A stretch of 64,000 nucleotides of DNA from Liriodendron chinense (taxonomy: Eukaryota > Streptophyta > Magnoliopsida > Magnoliales > Magnoliaceae). The DNA lies in assembly GCA_003013855.2 (NCBI GenBank), contig ML058447.1:2480001-2544000 (forward strand). Reading direction: 5' to 3'. Below are positions 25,784 through 36,958 of the stretch, in pieces; the stretch's first letter is position 1; every line of letters starts with the position of its first letter. The notes under the pieces are model-generated. The model was given only the letters and a program-made list of their open reading frames with translations, was not told where the DNA came from and did not search any database. A program made the position numbers and the translations under genes.

Positions 25784-26266
25784 GGGAGAGGATTAGGTGA
25801 GGCCCTGGCCTCACGGCCATTGTCATAAGGCCCACATTGATATATGTATTCTAAATCCACACCGTCCATCTGTTTTTTCAGATCATTTTATAGAGTCCCA
25901 AAATGAAGTAGATCCAATTCTTAGGTGGACCATGCTATTTGCTATAGGAAATAACAGTGGTGATTGAATGCCCTACCATTAAAACTTCCTAAGTCCCACT
26001 GTAATGTTTATTTTTCATCCAACCTGTTGATAAGGTCACACACACCTGGATGAAGGGGAAAACAATATCTGCTTGATCCAAAACTTTTATGACCCACAAG
26101 AAGTTTTTAATGGTCAATCACTACTGTTTCCTATGGTATGGTCCACGTGAGATTTGGATCTGTTTCATTTTTGGGCTCCTGCTCTAAAATGATCCAGCAA
26201 AATAGATGGACGGCGTGGATATAGAATACATACACTGTCTTGGGTGGCAGCACCTAATCATCTCCC
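25784..26266. mobile_element. MULE-type foldback MITE, family A
   Basis: Ends are GGGAGAGGATTAGGTGAGG and, from the right, GGGAGATGATTAGGTGCTG. Flanks GACAACTCA (25775-25783) and GTGAACTCA (26267-26275) match at 7 of 9, an aged Mutator-type duplication. The interior is a long imperfect foldback of the common body type. Confidence 0.75.
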
Positions 26267-26359
26267 GTGAACTCAAGGATACCATGCATATGCTCAGATA
26301 AAGTATCTGGGAAATGATCACATACGTTTCCACGCATGTGTTACCATAATTCAAGCTGT

Positions 26360-27118
26360 GCGGGGCCCACATGATCTGTTAATTAGTGCCATCCAAACCG
26401 TCTATTTGATGCACTTCCCTAATGTTAGGCTTAGATTCCAAAGTACAGCCTGATTCATGACTTTGGTGGGCCACACCAAAGGGAACGATAAGGGACATTG
26501 GGGACGGGATGCCCACCTGAAATTTCATGATGAAATGAGGCATCGGTCATGTCATTTATATGTTATCCAACCCATTGATCAGGTGCACCCCACCAAGATT
26601 ATAGGATGCACCGAAGCTCAAAACATTCCTAGGCGACCCATGTGAACACGTTGTCTGTAGGTATTTTTGTACGTTGCTCCCTGTGCTGTATCCCGGCCAC
26701 GCTTTTGATATGGATGATTCTCGTGACGTACGGTTCTCACGAGGACTCTCACCAGATGAACGGTTTGGATGCTATATAAACATCACAGCTTGGCCCCACA
26801 CAACTTGAACGTATGTTAACTGCTATGCGTTGGAACGCACGAGATCATCCATATAATTCCACAACAGGTGGAGCATATCCTGAAATTCTCTTTGGATCGG
26901 ACGATCTTCAACCCCATGTGCCTAATCTTCCATTGACTTTGGAACGCTGATCATTCCAATCCAACCGTCCATTTAATGGCCACCAATTGAATGGTTACAA
27001 TCGGTCTAATTAGTGTAACTTTCATAATACAATAAACCACCCCAAACCAGTTGGGATTGACGTAAATGGCCACGACACGTGGATGGTGGATGAGGCACCG
27101 CTGTTTCAAGGCCCATGG
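26360..27118. other. Repeat-rich intergenic DNA upstream of the AIF-like gene
   Basis: It contains MITE-body fragments (26360-26850) and a dispersed-repeat segment (about 26880-27090). No gene is supported. Confidence 0.4.
27076..27081. promoter_or_regulatory. G-box (CACGTG) upstream of the AIF-like gene
   Basis: ACACGTGG lies about 225 bp upstream of the TATA box of the gene at 27463. G-boxes are common bHLH/bZIP targets, but this one sits in sequence resembling a dispersed repeat, so its function is only inferred. Confidence 0.3.
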
Positions 27119-27303
27119 TATTCTGGCGGCCCAAAAGAAAAAGGAGAAATGAAAAAAGAGTTAGGAGGTGGGCCCCACGCGCACTCCCTTAGTGGGTAAC
27201 CCAGGTATGCGTATTTAATGCGGAATCATGTGAACCCCTGTGATGAAGGAGTGCGCTTTTCCCTTAACCTTCACCCCTCTCACGTCGCTCTTCTCTTCCC
27301 TTT

Positions 27304-27310
27304 TATAAAT
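27304..27310 (+). promoter_or_regulatory. TATA box of the AIF-like HLH gene
   Basis: TATAAAT in the context CTTTTATAAATACCCC is followed by a CT-rich leader and the start codon about 155 bp later, a standard plant core promoter layout. Transcription would be expected to begin near 27333-27340. Confidence 0.65.
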
Positions 27311-27462
27311 ACCCCGACCCAACTGCTTAGATGGATTTTGATATCCCTTCCTAAACCTTCACCCCTTACCTTTCTAATCCTACGCTCCCACCTCTCTTCC
27401 TTTCATCTATCTCTCCTCCGTTCGGTTCACCCCCTCTAACGGAAAACGGGCCCTTTCCAGCC

Positions 27463-28035
27463 ATGCCCGTCGAGACCCCTCCCCGAATCCCGATCCGGAA
27501 AAGACCCGCCCCGAAGAATCCCGAATCCAGATGGAGAACCATCTCGCAGGAGAGGATCTACGGCCAGAGATTGCTCGAAGCCATAAAAAACGCCCGGAAT
27601 TCATCCCAGCCGTCGAGAATCTCCTCTTCTCGCACGATTAAGGAAGCGGCCGACTCGGCTCTGGCTTTGACCGCAAAAGGTCAAACCCGATGGAGCAGGG
27701 CGATCCTTTCGAGGCGGTGGCAGAAGCGTAAATTATGGTTGAAAGCCGGGGGAAAGATTAGGAGGTATTCAGGCACGCGGCGGCTCGAGAAGCCGGCTCC
27801 GTCTCTGTCTGCAGCATCGCAGCCGAGGAAGAAGAAGGTGGAGAGAGTGGGGGACCGTTTACGTGTCCTCGGGCGATTGGTCCCCGGATGTCGGAAGCTA
27901 TCGACGGCTTCCCTTCTTGAAGAAGCCGTTGATTACGTGGCAGCTCTCGAGATGCAAGTAAAGGCGATGCGCACATTAGCCGATCTCCTCTCGGCTACAA
28001 CTCTAGATTCCACCGTGGATCTGCGGACCATGTGA
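27463..28035 (+). CDS. Atypical HLH transcription regulator, AIF/bHLH147-150 type
   Basis: The product is 190 residues, encoded by one intronless frame. Residues 59-82 carry the segment typical of the ATBS1-interacting-factor/bHLH147-150 group (EAAD.ALA...KG.TRWSRAIL). Residues 131-176 form a helix-loop-helix with RVLGRLVPGCRKLS, LLEEAVDYVAALEMQV and KAMRTLADLL. The basic segment lacks the conserved Glu and Arg of DNA-binding bHLH proteins, so it should act as a nuclear dimerisation partner. Family members in Arabidopsis bind growth-promoting bHLH factors and restrain brassinosteroid- and gibberellin-driven cell elongation. The ATG at 27463 has a purine at -3 and follows a TATA box and CT-rich leader. 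The coding region is much richer in GC than its flanks. Family assignment is strong; the exact orthologue is uncertain. Confidence 0.92.
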   Translation: MPVETPPRIPIRKRPAPKNPESRWRTISQERIYGQRLLEAIKNARNSSQPSRISSSRTIKEAADSALALTAKGQTRWSRAILSRRWQKRKLWLKAGGKIRRYSGTRRLEKPAPSLSAASQPRKKKVERVGDRLRVLGRLVPGCRKLSTASLLEEAVDYVAALEMQVKAMRTLADLLSATTLDSTVDLRTM

Positions 28036-29140
28036 CGTCTTCCTTTTCGCAATTAAAATGGTGGGAATATGTGAATTATGTAGGGTTTCCTTGTAAATCC
28101 TCTCTAGACTCTATGTAATTTTCAATCTCGGTCTTTGCTCCCGTCCACACCATAGGTGGGTGAATGATGTTATAGTTCACCTACATGAGTTTCCAGTCCA
28201 TCCGAACCGGTCTTTTCAAAGGATTGAATGCATATCCATCCACATACTGTGAATATCTGTTGAAGATCCAAATTTTAAAATTAGGTTCTTGATCGTATAA
28301 AGGTGGCCCATCACTTGGGTGGTCCAGATTTTATATCAATTTAGTAACCTTATGACGGGTAGAACCAGACAAGTGCAGACCGTGCCCATATTTCGAACCT
28401 ACATACCAATAACGTCTACTCTATCAGGACCATTCAACTTACGTCCTTCTTAAATGGTCGAATCCAATAGCTGACAGCAAATACAGATATTGAAGGCGGG
28501 TTTTTTTTTTTTTTTTCTCGTCAAGATATTAATGGATATTCATTTTCCATCGACTTTTTTCTTCTGATAGAAATCAGATTCATTTTCAGAGCATTTAAAA
28601 GAATCCAAACACCGGATCGAATGGGCAAGGCATCGTTATCATCATCTGAGACTTATTCCAACTAATTTGGGTAGGGTACATGAATCCTTCATCTAAACCA
28701 TCGCTCATCCTCATTTTCCATATGCAAAACTCTTCTGGACCGTTAAAAATGGATACAGCTCACTGTTAGTGGTCAGGACCTTTCAATATTGGAAGTATAA
28801 AGGCCATGGCCCATCCATGGTGGGATGCAACATACCAACGTTCTGATCACTGAACCAGAGCCCAATTTTCGGAATTTTAAATTGTTTTCCACTCTTTCTT
28901 TTTCTTTTTTTTCTTTCTCTTTTTCCTTATTATTGGTGGGATTGCGTGGCGCGAGGATGGTGTTGTTGGAGGGAATAGAAATTCTTGCGGGGGCCGGGGT
29001 TGTGATGTTTGGGTTTTGTCGTATTCGTCAGACGTGTCAGGGGTTTTCGATCTGGCATTTATTATTCTCTATAAATATATTTTCAGAGAAGCGTGCTGAC
29101 TGTAGATTCGCTTTGTCCTACTATCCCTGTCATCCGCTAC
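28036..29140. other. 3' flank of the AIF-like gene and repeat DNA
   Basis: No canonical AATAAA is seen near the stop codon; AATTAAAAT at about 28052 is a possible weak signal. A T-run lies at about 28500-28516. Short frames near 28825-29175 (+) lack any domain. No further gene is supported. Confidence 0.4.
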
Positions 29141-29149
29141 TCGGTGGAT

Positions 29150-29838
29150 ACGGGAATATGTGGGGCTCACCTTGATGTATGTATGTTATATCCACGCCGT
29201 CCATCTGTTTAGTCGGACCATTTTATACATGATCCTAGAAATGAAGTAGATATAAATCTCAGGTGGACCACACCTCAAGAAACAGCCGTGATTGAACGGC
29301 CACCATTAAAAACGGACGCGGATTGCGTCCAAGCTCAGTACTTTGCGTCCAAACCGAGCTGTGGAGGGGCAACCCTGTCTATTCCTCTTTTAAGATTAGG
29401 CGGACCACATGAGACCAAGGCCAAGGGCGGCCACACTAAAATACTAAGCTCAGTTGCATTAAATGCACCAAGTAGGCGGCCAACCTGAGCGTTGGATATT
29501 GCCTCATTCTTGGTCTCATTTCTTAAAATGATATTAGAAAGGGAATGAACGGAGTAGATAAACAGATACGTCACTGTGGGCACCTCCACAGCTCGGTTTG
29601 GAAGCTCTGCGTCCATTAAAAACTTAATGGGGCAGAAAAGTTTTAGATCAAGCTCCTATTTGTGTAGTCCCTTCATCCACCCAGGTCTTATAATGGTGGA
29701 AATTCAATCAACACTGTTTCCTGTGGTGTGGTCCACCTTAGAATTTGTTCAGCTTCATTTTACGGTAGAAAAAACGGATGGCCGGCGTGGATATAAGACA
29801 CATACATCAAGGTGGGCCCGCAAGTCGGGGATCCAACC
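29150..29838. mobile_element. Foldback MITE interrupted by a second MITE
   Basis: The left half (CTTGATGTATGTATGTTATA, CCACGCCGTCCATCTG) and the right half (ATGGCCGGCGTGGATATAAG, ACATACATCAAGGTGGGCC) are inverted copies. The family D element at 29314-29614 sits inside and splits the body at ATTAAAAAC. Outer borders are approximate. Confidence 0.75.
29314..29614. mobile_element. Family D MULE-type MITE nested in another MITE
   Basis: The 301-bp element is flanked by the exact 9-bp duplication ATTAAAAAC (29305-29313 and 29615-29623). Its first 17 bases, GGACGCGGATTGCGTCC, are a perfect 6-bp hairpin. The right end mirrors the left through CTCCACAGCTCGGTTTGGA. Since it lies within the body of the foldback element at 29150-29838, it inserted later. 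Confidence 0.92.
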
Positions 29839-29871
29839 TATATCCTACGAAGCGGCGTCCCTCTAGAGAGT

Positions 29872-30312
29872 AAGCGGATTACCTGTGACGCCGGGCACAG
29901 AAGGGCTCTGTGGGGTCCACAAAGATGTCCGTGACAAATTCAATTCCTTTCTATTTCGAAAGACCACAATGGTACACAGGCAGCTCCAAAATTCACGTGT
30001 GCCGCGCAAAACAGCAACATCCACCGTTGAAACCTTTCTGGAGCTGACTATTGATGTTTATATGCCATCCAAACCGTTCATAGAATTATTACCACTCAGA
30101 TAAAATGTACGAACAAATATCACTGTGATATAAAACTTCTGATACTGACAGGCGTTTTATCCCCACTACTTCGCGTCGTATGATCCGCATTAGTTTTGGA
30201 TCCGCCTATTGTGGTCTTTCAAAACAGATGGACGGATTGGATTTGTCACGGACATATCTGTGGGCCGCACACAGCCCCGGGCACAGAGATGGTCACAGGC
30301 AATCCGCTCTCC
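29872..30312. mobile_element. MULE-type foldback MITE, family B
   Basis: Left end TAAGCGGATTACCTGTGAC and right end (read inwards) GGAGAGCGGATTGCCTGTGA match the family B element at 11290-11802, as do GGGCACAGA near each end and the internal body. The large subterminal palindrome is degraded. No clear 9-bp flanking duplication is seen, so the left border may be eroded. Confidence 0.72.
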
Positions 30313-30364
30313 ACCTAATAGATTTTAACCACCTGATATCCCTACACGTCGCATACATATACAT

Positions 30365-30900
30365 GGAAGCGGATTGCGTACTGAGTAACTCCGCACGTTA
30401 GCGTGCGGAGTAAACTCTGTGGGGCCCACAGTGATTTACTTATTTTATCCACTCCGTCCATCCATCTTAATAGAAAATTTTAGGTATGGTACCAAAAAAT
30501 GAAGCATATGAAAATCTAAAGTGGACCACACCACTAGAAATGTGTGAACTGAATGTCTACCATTGAAAAATTCTCGGAGGACACAGAAGTTTTGGATCAA
30601 GCTGATATTTGTGTTTTCCCTTCATCCATATCCATGTGATCTTATGAACAGGTTGGATGACAAATAAACATCACTGTAGGGCCTGGGAAGGTTTCAACGG
30701 TGGAAATCATTATTCCCACTGTTTCCTGTGGCATGGTCCACTTGAGATTGGATATGCTTAAATTTTGGGCTCAACCACTAAAATGAGCTTGAAAAACATA
30801 TGTACGGAATGGATAAATCACATACATTCTAGGTGGGCCCAGCTGAGTTTACTCCGCACGATAAGAGCGTGCGGAGTTACTCCGCATGCAATCCGATTCC
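30365..30900. mobile_element. MULE-type foldback MITE, family C, copy 2
   Basis: This 536-bp copy is flanked by the exact 9-bp duplication CATATACAT (30356-30364 and 30901-30909). It is collinear base for base with 24941-25476 apart from about a dozen substitutions and no length change. Terminal and subterminal hairpins are intact. No transposase is present, so it must have been moved in trans. Confidence 0.95.
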
Positions 30901-30909
30901 CATATACAT

Positions 30910-32170
30910 AGAATATAAACCGTTCATTTTCTCGTTCCTACTGGAAGACGTAGGAAGAAAACGGTAGAGCCGAATAATCGGAAGGATGTTTATCGGTACG
31001 CATCTAGGTTGATTTGTCGTCACTGGATGCACAGATGGCACCACTACGGATAGCCGCAGTTTACAGACTTGTGGCAGAAGAAAACTTTAGATGAAGTTTT
31101 CTAAACCGTTCATCTATTTAGAACCTCACGGCCCACCTGATTATTGGACCAGCTTGATTTTTGGGTGAGGATATCGATTAAGTCGGATCCACCTAGTGTA
31201 CGGCTTGGATATTGAAGATGCTTAACGCATTGGCATGAGGTTTGGCGTATACGGTATACCTTGTAGATGTGTGTGGCTTGTAAACTTCCTTTACAAAGTT
31301 TTCGGTCAGAATAGCAATTACGTTTTCTCTGAAATGATGAAATTAACCCCTGCTATCAATATTTAGCAAGGGGTGCTTTTTTAGATTTTCTTCAGGACTA
31401 TTTTGCTCTTGAAACATGTAGGGCGAATAAGTTTATGAAAAATAAAGGCCCTCTTGACTCTCTAATTAGACACATGGCTTGTTGATGGCTTCTATAGCTC
31501 AACCATGAGACACAATGTTACAACCTCAAACACAAGGTTCCCATCTGGAAGTCATATCTCGCCAATGGGACATATGGCTTGCTGATGACCTTTGTGGCTT
31601 GCTGATAAGATAATAAATTTCAATCAAACATATGGCTCATCGATGGCCTTTGTGGCTTACTAATGAGATACATCGTTCTAACCTGAAACACAAGGTTCCC
31701 ACCTAAAATTCATGGCCAAGTTGGAATTCATGACTCACTGATGAGACACATGGTCCTTTAAATTTTGAGAAATTGGTTGGTGAAGAAAATCTAAAATGAG
31801 TGTCGGGGTTGCAATTATTGCAATTGAGGGTAGGGGATATTTCCGTAAGTTCACAAAATCAGTGATATTTTGACCCAAAATCCCGGTGGGGAAATTTTTA
31901 CTGCATGTGTCGTATCAATAAAAGAAATTACTGATTCACATACAGCTGCCAACGTCGTTGTTTCTTCCCTGTCAACGTGCTACTTTTTTGCGTAGCTTGA
32001 TCTAACAGCAAATGGCATATAAATTGGGCAATCCTGGCCATTGATTGAATAAATCTTGAATTCTTGATAATTGCTGTTCGATAGAAAAAGAGTAGTCGAT
32101 AACTTTTGCGTGTCCTCTACTCAACGGCTAGGATAATACAAGTCGTGTGACCTTTGGGATATGAGGTAGG
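30910..32170. other. Unclassified intergenic DNA with a degenerate duplication
   Basis: A degenerate direct duplication of about 158 bp spans roughly 31460-31780. Its units share ACATGGCTTG/ACATATGGCTCAT, CTTTGTGGCTTGCTGATNAG and CACAAGGTTCCCA (31533 and 31691). No coding frame survives through it. It may be part of a decayed retroelement. Confidence 0.4.
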
Positions 32171-32177
32171 AAATGCA

Positions 32178-32370
32178 TGGCTCGGATCAGGTATTACCCC
32201 CACCAGGATGCACGAGGACATCGGCAGCAGCGCAGCAGGCTCCATACCTCGGTATTAATGGGATGTGACTGGTCTAACAACTCTGCCTTATACTTGAGGT
32301 GCAGAACTTGCTGCGCGGTGCGTCCTGCTCCTCGTGAGTCTTGGTGGGGGTAGTACCTAATCCGAGCCCA
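32178..32370. mobile_element. Long-TIR MITE with exact 8-bp TSD
   Basis: Nearly the whole 193-bp element is an inverted repeat: each arm is about 85 bp, beginning TGGCTCGGATCAGGTATTAC on the left and TGGGCTCGGATTAGGTACTAC from the right. The exact 8-bp duplication GAAATGCA flanks it (32170-32177, 32371-32378), pointing to a hAT-type transposase. A decayed relative lies at 2533-2735. Confidence 0.88.
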
Positions 32371-32629
32371 GAAATGCAGGGGTGGACAGTTAATGAGTGG
32401 TCAGGATTCCATCCCACGTGTATTGACACTTTAATGCTGGAAAACCAACATGGTAGCAGGCCTTTAGGCATTTGTATACCAGCTCTTGTTTCGTTTTCCT
32501 GGAGAAACGTACAGCTGGAAGCCTGTCTTTGTCATTATACAAGGATTTTCAGTAATGATAAGTGGGGTCCATTCTCCCGTAACTCAGACCATCTAATGAG
32601 CCTGTGCCGCAAAAATTATTCCTGATTAC

Positions 32630-33270
32630 AGGATCCCATTGACCAATATTGTCCAATCAAAGAAATTTGTGAGATATATCAATCCAAACGGCGAGACAAA
32701 ACGGACCAATGGTCTGGATTGCCAACCATGCACACGGAACTGGTGGAACCAGTTAGTTTGGTTCGGTTTAGTCCAGTTTTGAAGCGCATTGGTTCTGGTT
32801 TCAATTGCAAAAAACAAAGAACCCGTTGGTTCGTTTCATTTCTTGATTTTGGGTTCTGTAGAACAGACCTGGATAGTAGAACTGAACCTTAAACCGGACT
32901 GCATAACTGAACTGTGGGACCGAACCTGGAACCTAATCCTGGGTGTTCAGCCTTCACTATTTCATGTCAAGTGGTCCCCTTAAAATTTGGATTTATTTGA
33001 TTTTTTTAATGTGTCCCACCTAAACATTGCCTCACAATGAGGACTGGCGGTGTAGGTCTAACAAACACATCAAGGTATGCCCACGGTAGGCCTTGAGGAT
33101 TGGATTAGCTACATTATAAAAAATTAAAAAAAAACCCATGCAATTGGTTTGGATTATAAGAAGCCCAGAATTACAGTGTAACGGTCCTGTTCCGATTCTG
33201 GTTTTTCTGGAACGGTTGGAAACAGTTCGGATCGATTTCACCTCAAACTAGGTCGAACAGGAACCATGTG
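32630..33270. repeat. GGTTCGGTT/CCGAACC-rich element
   Basis: Words such as GGTTCGGTTTAG, GAACCGGT-like, CCGAACCTGG and TGGAACCAG recur in both orientations, broken by a MITE-body segment at about 32950-33090. The pattern suggests hAT-like subterminal repeats. No gene is supported, although short frames are open. Confidence 0.4.
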
Positions 33271-33331
33271 CACCCTTAAGAATGTGCATGAATTCTGTAC
33301 TATATTCAACAAAAGCTAACTTGATTAAGTA

Positions 33332-33391
33332 AATCAACTTTAATACTTCAAATTAACATATAATCAGCTTTAATACTTCAAATTAGCATAG
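33332..33391. repeat. Tandem duplication, 30-bp unit
   Basis: AATCAACTTTAATACTTCAA (33332) and AATCAGCTTTAATACTTCAA (33362) form two adjacent copies. Confidence 0.8.
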
Positions 33392-33461
33392 GTATATGAC
33401 ATCTGACATAATGATTATAAGAAGACAATGAATTAAACATATACTTTGGCTAAAACGAAGG

Positions 33462-33740
33462 TAGCGGATTAGGTGTCACCGGGGTAACAGATTAGTGGGT
33501 GTTTCCGTGTTACCCATATCGTGGGGCCCACCTTAATGACGTGTTGTATATTCATGCTGTACATCCGTTTTTCCAACCGTTCCCAAAAATTAAGCAGATC
33601 CAAATCTCAAGTGGACCACACCACAGGAAACAGTGGTGATTGAACCCCCACCGTTAAAAAATTCCTAGGGCCCACAGTAACTGCCCACTGTAATGTTTAT
33701 TTTCCATCCAACCCGTTGATAAGGTCAAGAGAACTCTAGT
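33462..33740. mobile_element. Truncated family A-like MITE
   Basis: The left end TAGCGGATTAGGTG and about 270 bp of body are present (CCACCGTTAAAAA, CCATCCAACCCGTTGATAAG). The sequence then switches to unrelated DNA, so the right half and terminus are missing. Confidence 0.6.
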
Positions 33741-34590
33741 GGGTCGGACCTGGTCACAAACCCGACAGACTAGTTGAAAATCTGAGCCTATATATAAGAA
33801 TCCAGTCCTAGCCTGTTGAGAAATAAGCAAGTCAAGAGTGCATATAGCCTAGTATAGTAGGGGTGAAAGCTGGTTGGGTAGCCCAAAGAGCAATTGGTTC
33901 CATCTACTGGGCCCCACATAGATGGCTTATGTTTCAAAAAGTCAAAACCTATTAGAGAATCCAATATATAATATCTCTTCAATTTACCCCCTACTGATCA
34001 GATTGATAGGATTTTCTAGTAGGGATATTTTTAGATAGAAGGGAGAGCTACGTGGATCAGGGTCAGTGATCTAGACTGTTGGTTTGTTGGGCCCCACTTT
34101 TGATGGAATGCACACTCAAAAGTCTCCCATGTCAAACAAGTGCCCAATAAAAAATCACATGGTCCAAACACATCAAACAACGTATAATTCATGCACCATA
34201 CCTTAGCACAGTAGCAAAGTTTTTTCCTCAAATGGACGGCCCAGATCTATGGTTGGGCCTAAACTGATTAGGCCCATCTAAAGCTACCCACCTTTCAGAC
34301 ACATTTTAGGATCCGGTTGTAGGCCTACTACCTTCTAAAATGAAACTTGGGGGTGAGTGAGGAAGTACAATTGTCAATGGCCGGGCTCAGGCCTAGCAAG
34401 ATCAGTGGCTTTTGTTGGATTTCGAAGGAAATGGGTTTCGATTCACAGCCTTTTGTTGGGATTTCAGAACATGGTGTTTTGTTGTATTTTGATTAACATG
34501 GACTCCATTTACTATGGAATAAGTGGTGACAAATGCACCAAAAAGCCTCCTAATTACCAACATAAATGCTCTAAAGGGCATTGAGTGCGA
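33741..34590. other. Gene-free repeat DNA
   Basis: No coding frame with a recognisable domain is present. Short GGGCCCCAC phrases mark MITE fragments. Confidence 0.35.
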
Positions 34591-34599
34591 CTTGCTTGT

Positions 34600-34990
34600 A
34601 ACCCCAAACCCTGTGGGCCCACTTTGATGTTTGTGTTATATCCACTACGTCCATCTGTTTCTCAGAAGCTCATTTTAGGACATCAGCTCAAACATGAGTG
34701 AGGTCCATAACTCAAGTAGGTCATACCATAGAAAGCAGTGGGAATGTAGATGCTCCCATTGAAAACCTTTTGAGGTGCACATTGATGTTTAGATGCCATT
34801 CAACCCGTTCAAAAGGTGATTTCCACCTGGATGGAAGGAAAACACAAATAAAAACCTGATAAAAATAAAATAAAAAATACTGCTGTAACCCTAATAAGGT
34901 TTCAATGGTGGTGTTCAGTCCTCACTCAGTGTGGCCCAGTTGAGTTTTGGATCTCCCTCATGTTTACCTGGGAGTGTCTCTATTTCCTCC
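34600..34990. mobile_element. Foldback MITE body
   Basis: TTGATGTTTGTGTTATATCC, CATCTGTTTCTCAGAAGCTC and the paired AAGTAGGTCATACCATAGAAA / GTGTGGCCCAGTTGAGTTTTG blocks are the standard body landmarks. The right part is partly lost and borders are approximate. Confidence 0.5.
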
Positions 34991-36170
34991 ATTTGGAATG
35001 TTTGGAAAGAGAGGAAATAATTTTTAGAAACTCAGAAAGCAACCCTGATTAGATTGTTTTCTAAGTAGAAGAGCTACTTTGGAGTTCTGCAATCTTTCCA
35101 ACAAACAAGCCTACCTTTTCTTCAAGAGAACAGGGAATCCTTCTGTGACAGTAACTGTTGAAGTTACAACAATAAGGGAGATGGAGCTAAGATATACTGC
35201 TGAAAACACCATTTACACTTTCAGAAACTCTCAATACAAGAGACTCCCACTAGTTGAAAACTAGTCCTATTTAGGAGATACTTTGAAATAAACCCAACAA
35301 AACCATCATCCACAACTCTATTACATGTGAATTTTACTGTTTTGTTGGTTTTTATAACCGCTCGGTTGGTAAGTGATGTTGTGAAAGTCAGTAGTATCTT
35401 CTAAGATTCTGATGTCAAATTCCTTTAGGCCTATGCACAATCCTTGCCATCATGCACAGTCAATGTGGCTGAATTTGTGACTCTCACGTTCAAATTAATT
35501 TCTTGAGTTGTCAATATGGAATTCACAGACTTAAAATCTCCCTTGCTAGTGTTTTATTGGGGATTTTCCAAATCCATAAACCTTTATAAATCCAAGGCTT
35601 TTGGTCAAATGCGAATCCGAAAAAACTTAATTAAAGACAACAAATCCATGTAAGAAGGCTCTTAAAATTAGTAAAAGTTATGCTTTTGCAATAGATACTC
35701 TACCATTACAACAATTGCTCCTTAAATCCATGGATGTGTAGCTTATTTATAGATCAGTGAACTTTGAAATTTGCCTAGTTCAATGTAAATCCATGAATTT
35801 GATGAGTTGGTGGATTTACCAAATGCACTTTCTCATTTACTTATAATGAACTAGCCCTAAAACCCCTATCATGTAGAACAAGTACAGCACCTAAGCTTAG
35901 TGAGGCCCACTGTGGTGTGTAACCATCTCTACTTCCATTAAGTGCACCCCTTAATGTTAGTCCCGTGGACCAAAAATCATCCCTATCCACAACTCAGGTG
36001 AGCCACACCACATGGAATTATACAAAGGGGATGCCAACCACATGTTTTAGAGCCCACAACGATGTGTACATTCTCTCCAGCTCATTTGCTAGGTGCATCT
36101 CACCACTATAAAGAGACCCCTAAAGTTACTAAAATTATCTTGGTCCAATACTCTAGCCTCATCACATGAA
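34991..36170. other. Gene-free DNA with possible retroelement relics
   Basis: A stretch at about 34980-35030 can be read as a short Trp-Lys-Glu-Arg segment reminiscent of LINE C-termini, but stops are frequent and I do not call it. A MITE fragment lies at about 35900-36150. Confidence 0.3.
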
Positions 36171-36175
36171 CTTAA

Positions 36176-36958
36176 AGCCTGTTTGGTTTTTTAATTTCAT
36201 ATGAAATGCAAAGCAAATGAGTTATCATTATCATTTTCGAGTTCTGTTTAATAAGAATTATGGCTCATAAATCAAGAGTCAAATGCACTTGTAAAAGAAG
36301 AAGGCAAAGTAAATTATAATTATTACATTTTCATACTATAGAGCTATCATTTTTACAGTAATTTTTAAGTGAAACAAATAATGTAACAAAATTATTGTTG
36401 CAGTCAAACAATAATTTTTTTTCTTATTTCTTCTAAGGTTCACCTAGTGGTGGAGTAATTGTCACACACAATACAATGGGCCCCAATGAGTTGGAGTGTT
36501 GTACCCACCATTGGTAAGTGTACCATGGCTGTTGTTTAGTTCCAGTCCTCCAATAAGATGGATAGGAACATTTCCTTCCATGTGATTCACCGTTGAGTCT
36601 TCAATCAGTGAAAATTTTGTCTTTATGACCGTCTACTTCTTCATTATGTACCGTACACTTATATATCTCAGTGAGGTCACATCACGACATTGTTGGTGTG
36701 GATCATTCAACCATTATCCCCCAATAGTGTAGTACTGGAAAAACCAAAATAAAGTAGAGCCATCTCTCCACAGTATACATGCTATGGTAAGTTTTACTTT
36801 AGACTGTTTTTCTTGAAGAAAGAATTTGATCTCAACTGTAGGATTGGACAATCAAAATACCCTGATATTTCTAGGCATATAACCAGTGTGTGATAATGGT
36901 GTTAATTCCAACTAATGCAATTAAATATTATTTAATTTTGCATTCCAAATAGGCCTTG
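36176..36958. mobile_element. Harbinger-like MITE, probably with an internal insertion
   Basis: The left end AGCCTGTTTGGTTTTTTAAT and the right end read inwards (AGGCCTATTTGGAATGCAAA) are inverted copies of the GGCCTGTTTGG type. Flanking TAA and TGA suggest a worn 3-bp duplication. The central part (about 36435-36800) resembles unrelated repeat sequence and may be an insertion. Confidence 0.5.

Noticed and set aside
27407..27976. Minus-strand frames opposite the AIF-like gene
   Set aside because: Antisense shadows due to high GC. The plus strand gives the conserved HLH.
31460..31780. A possible CRISPR-like or satellite array
   Set aside because: Only two degenerate units of about 158 bp exist and the genome is plainly eukaryotic.
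35079..35264. A 61-codon frame and nearby LINE-like Trp-Lys-Glu-Arg phrase
   Set aside because: Frequent stops, no continuous similarity to reverse transcriptase or RNase H, and too short to support.
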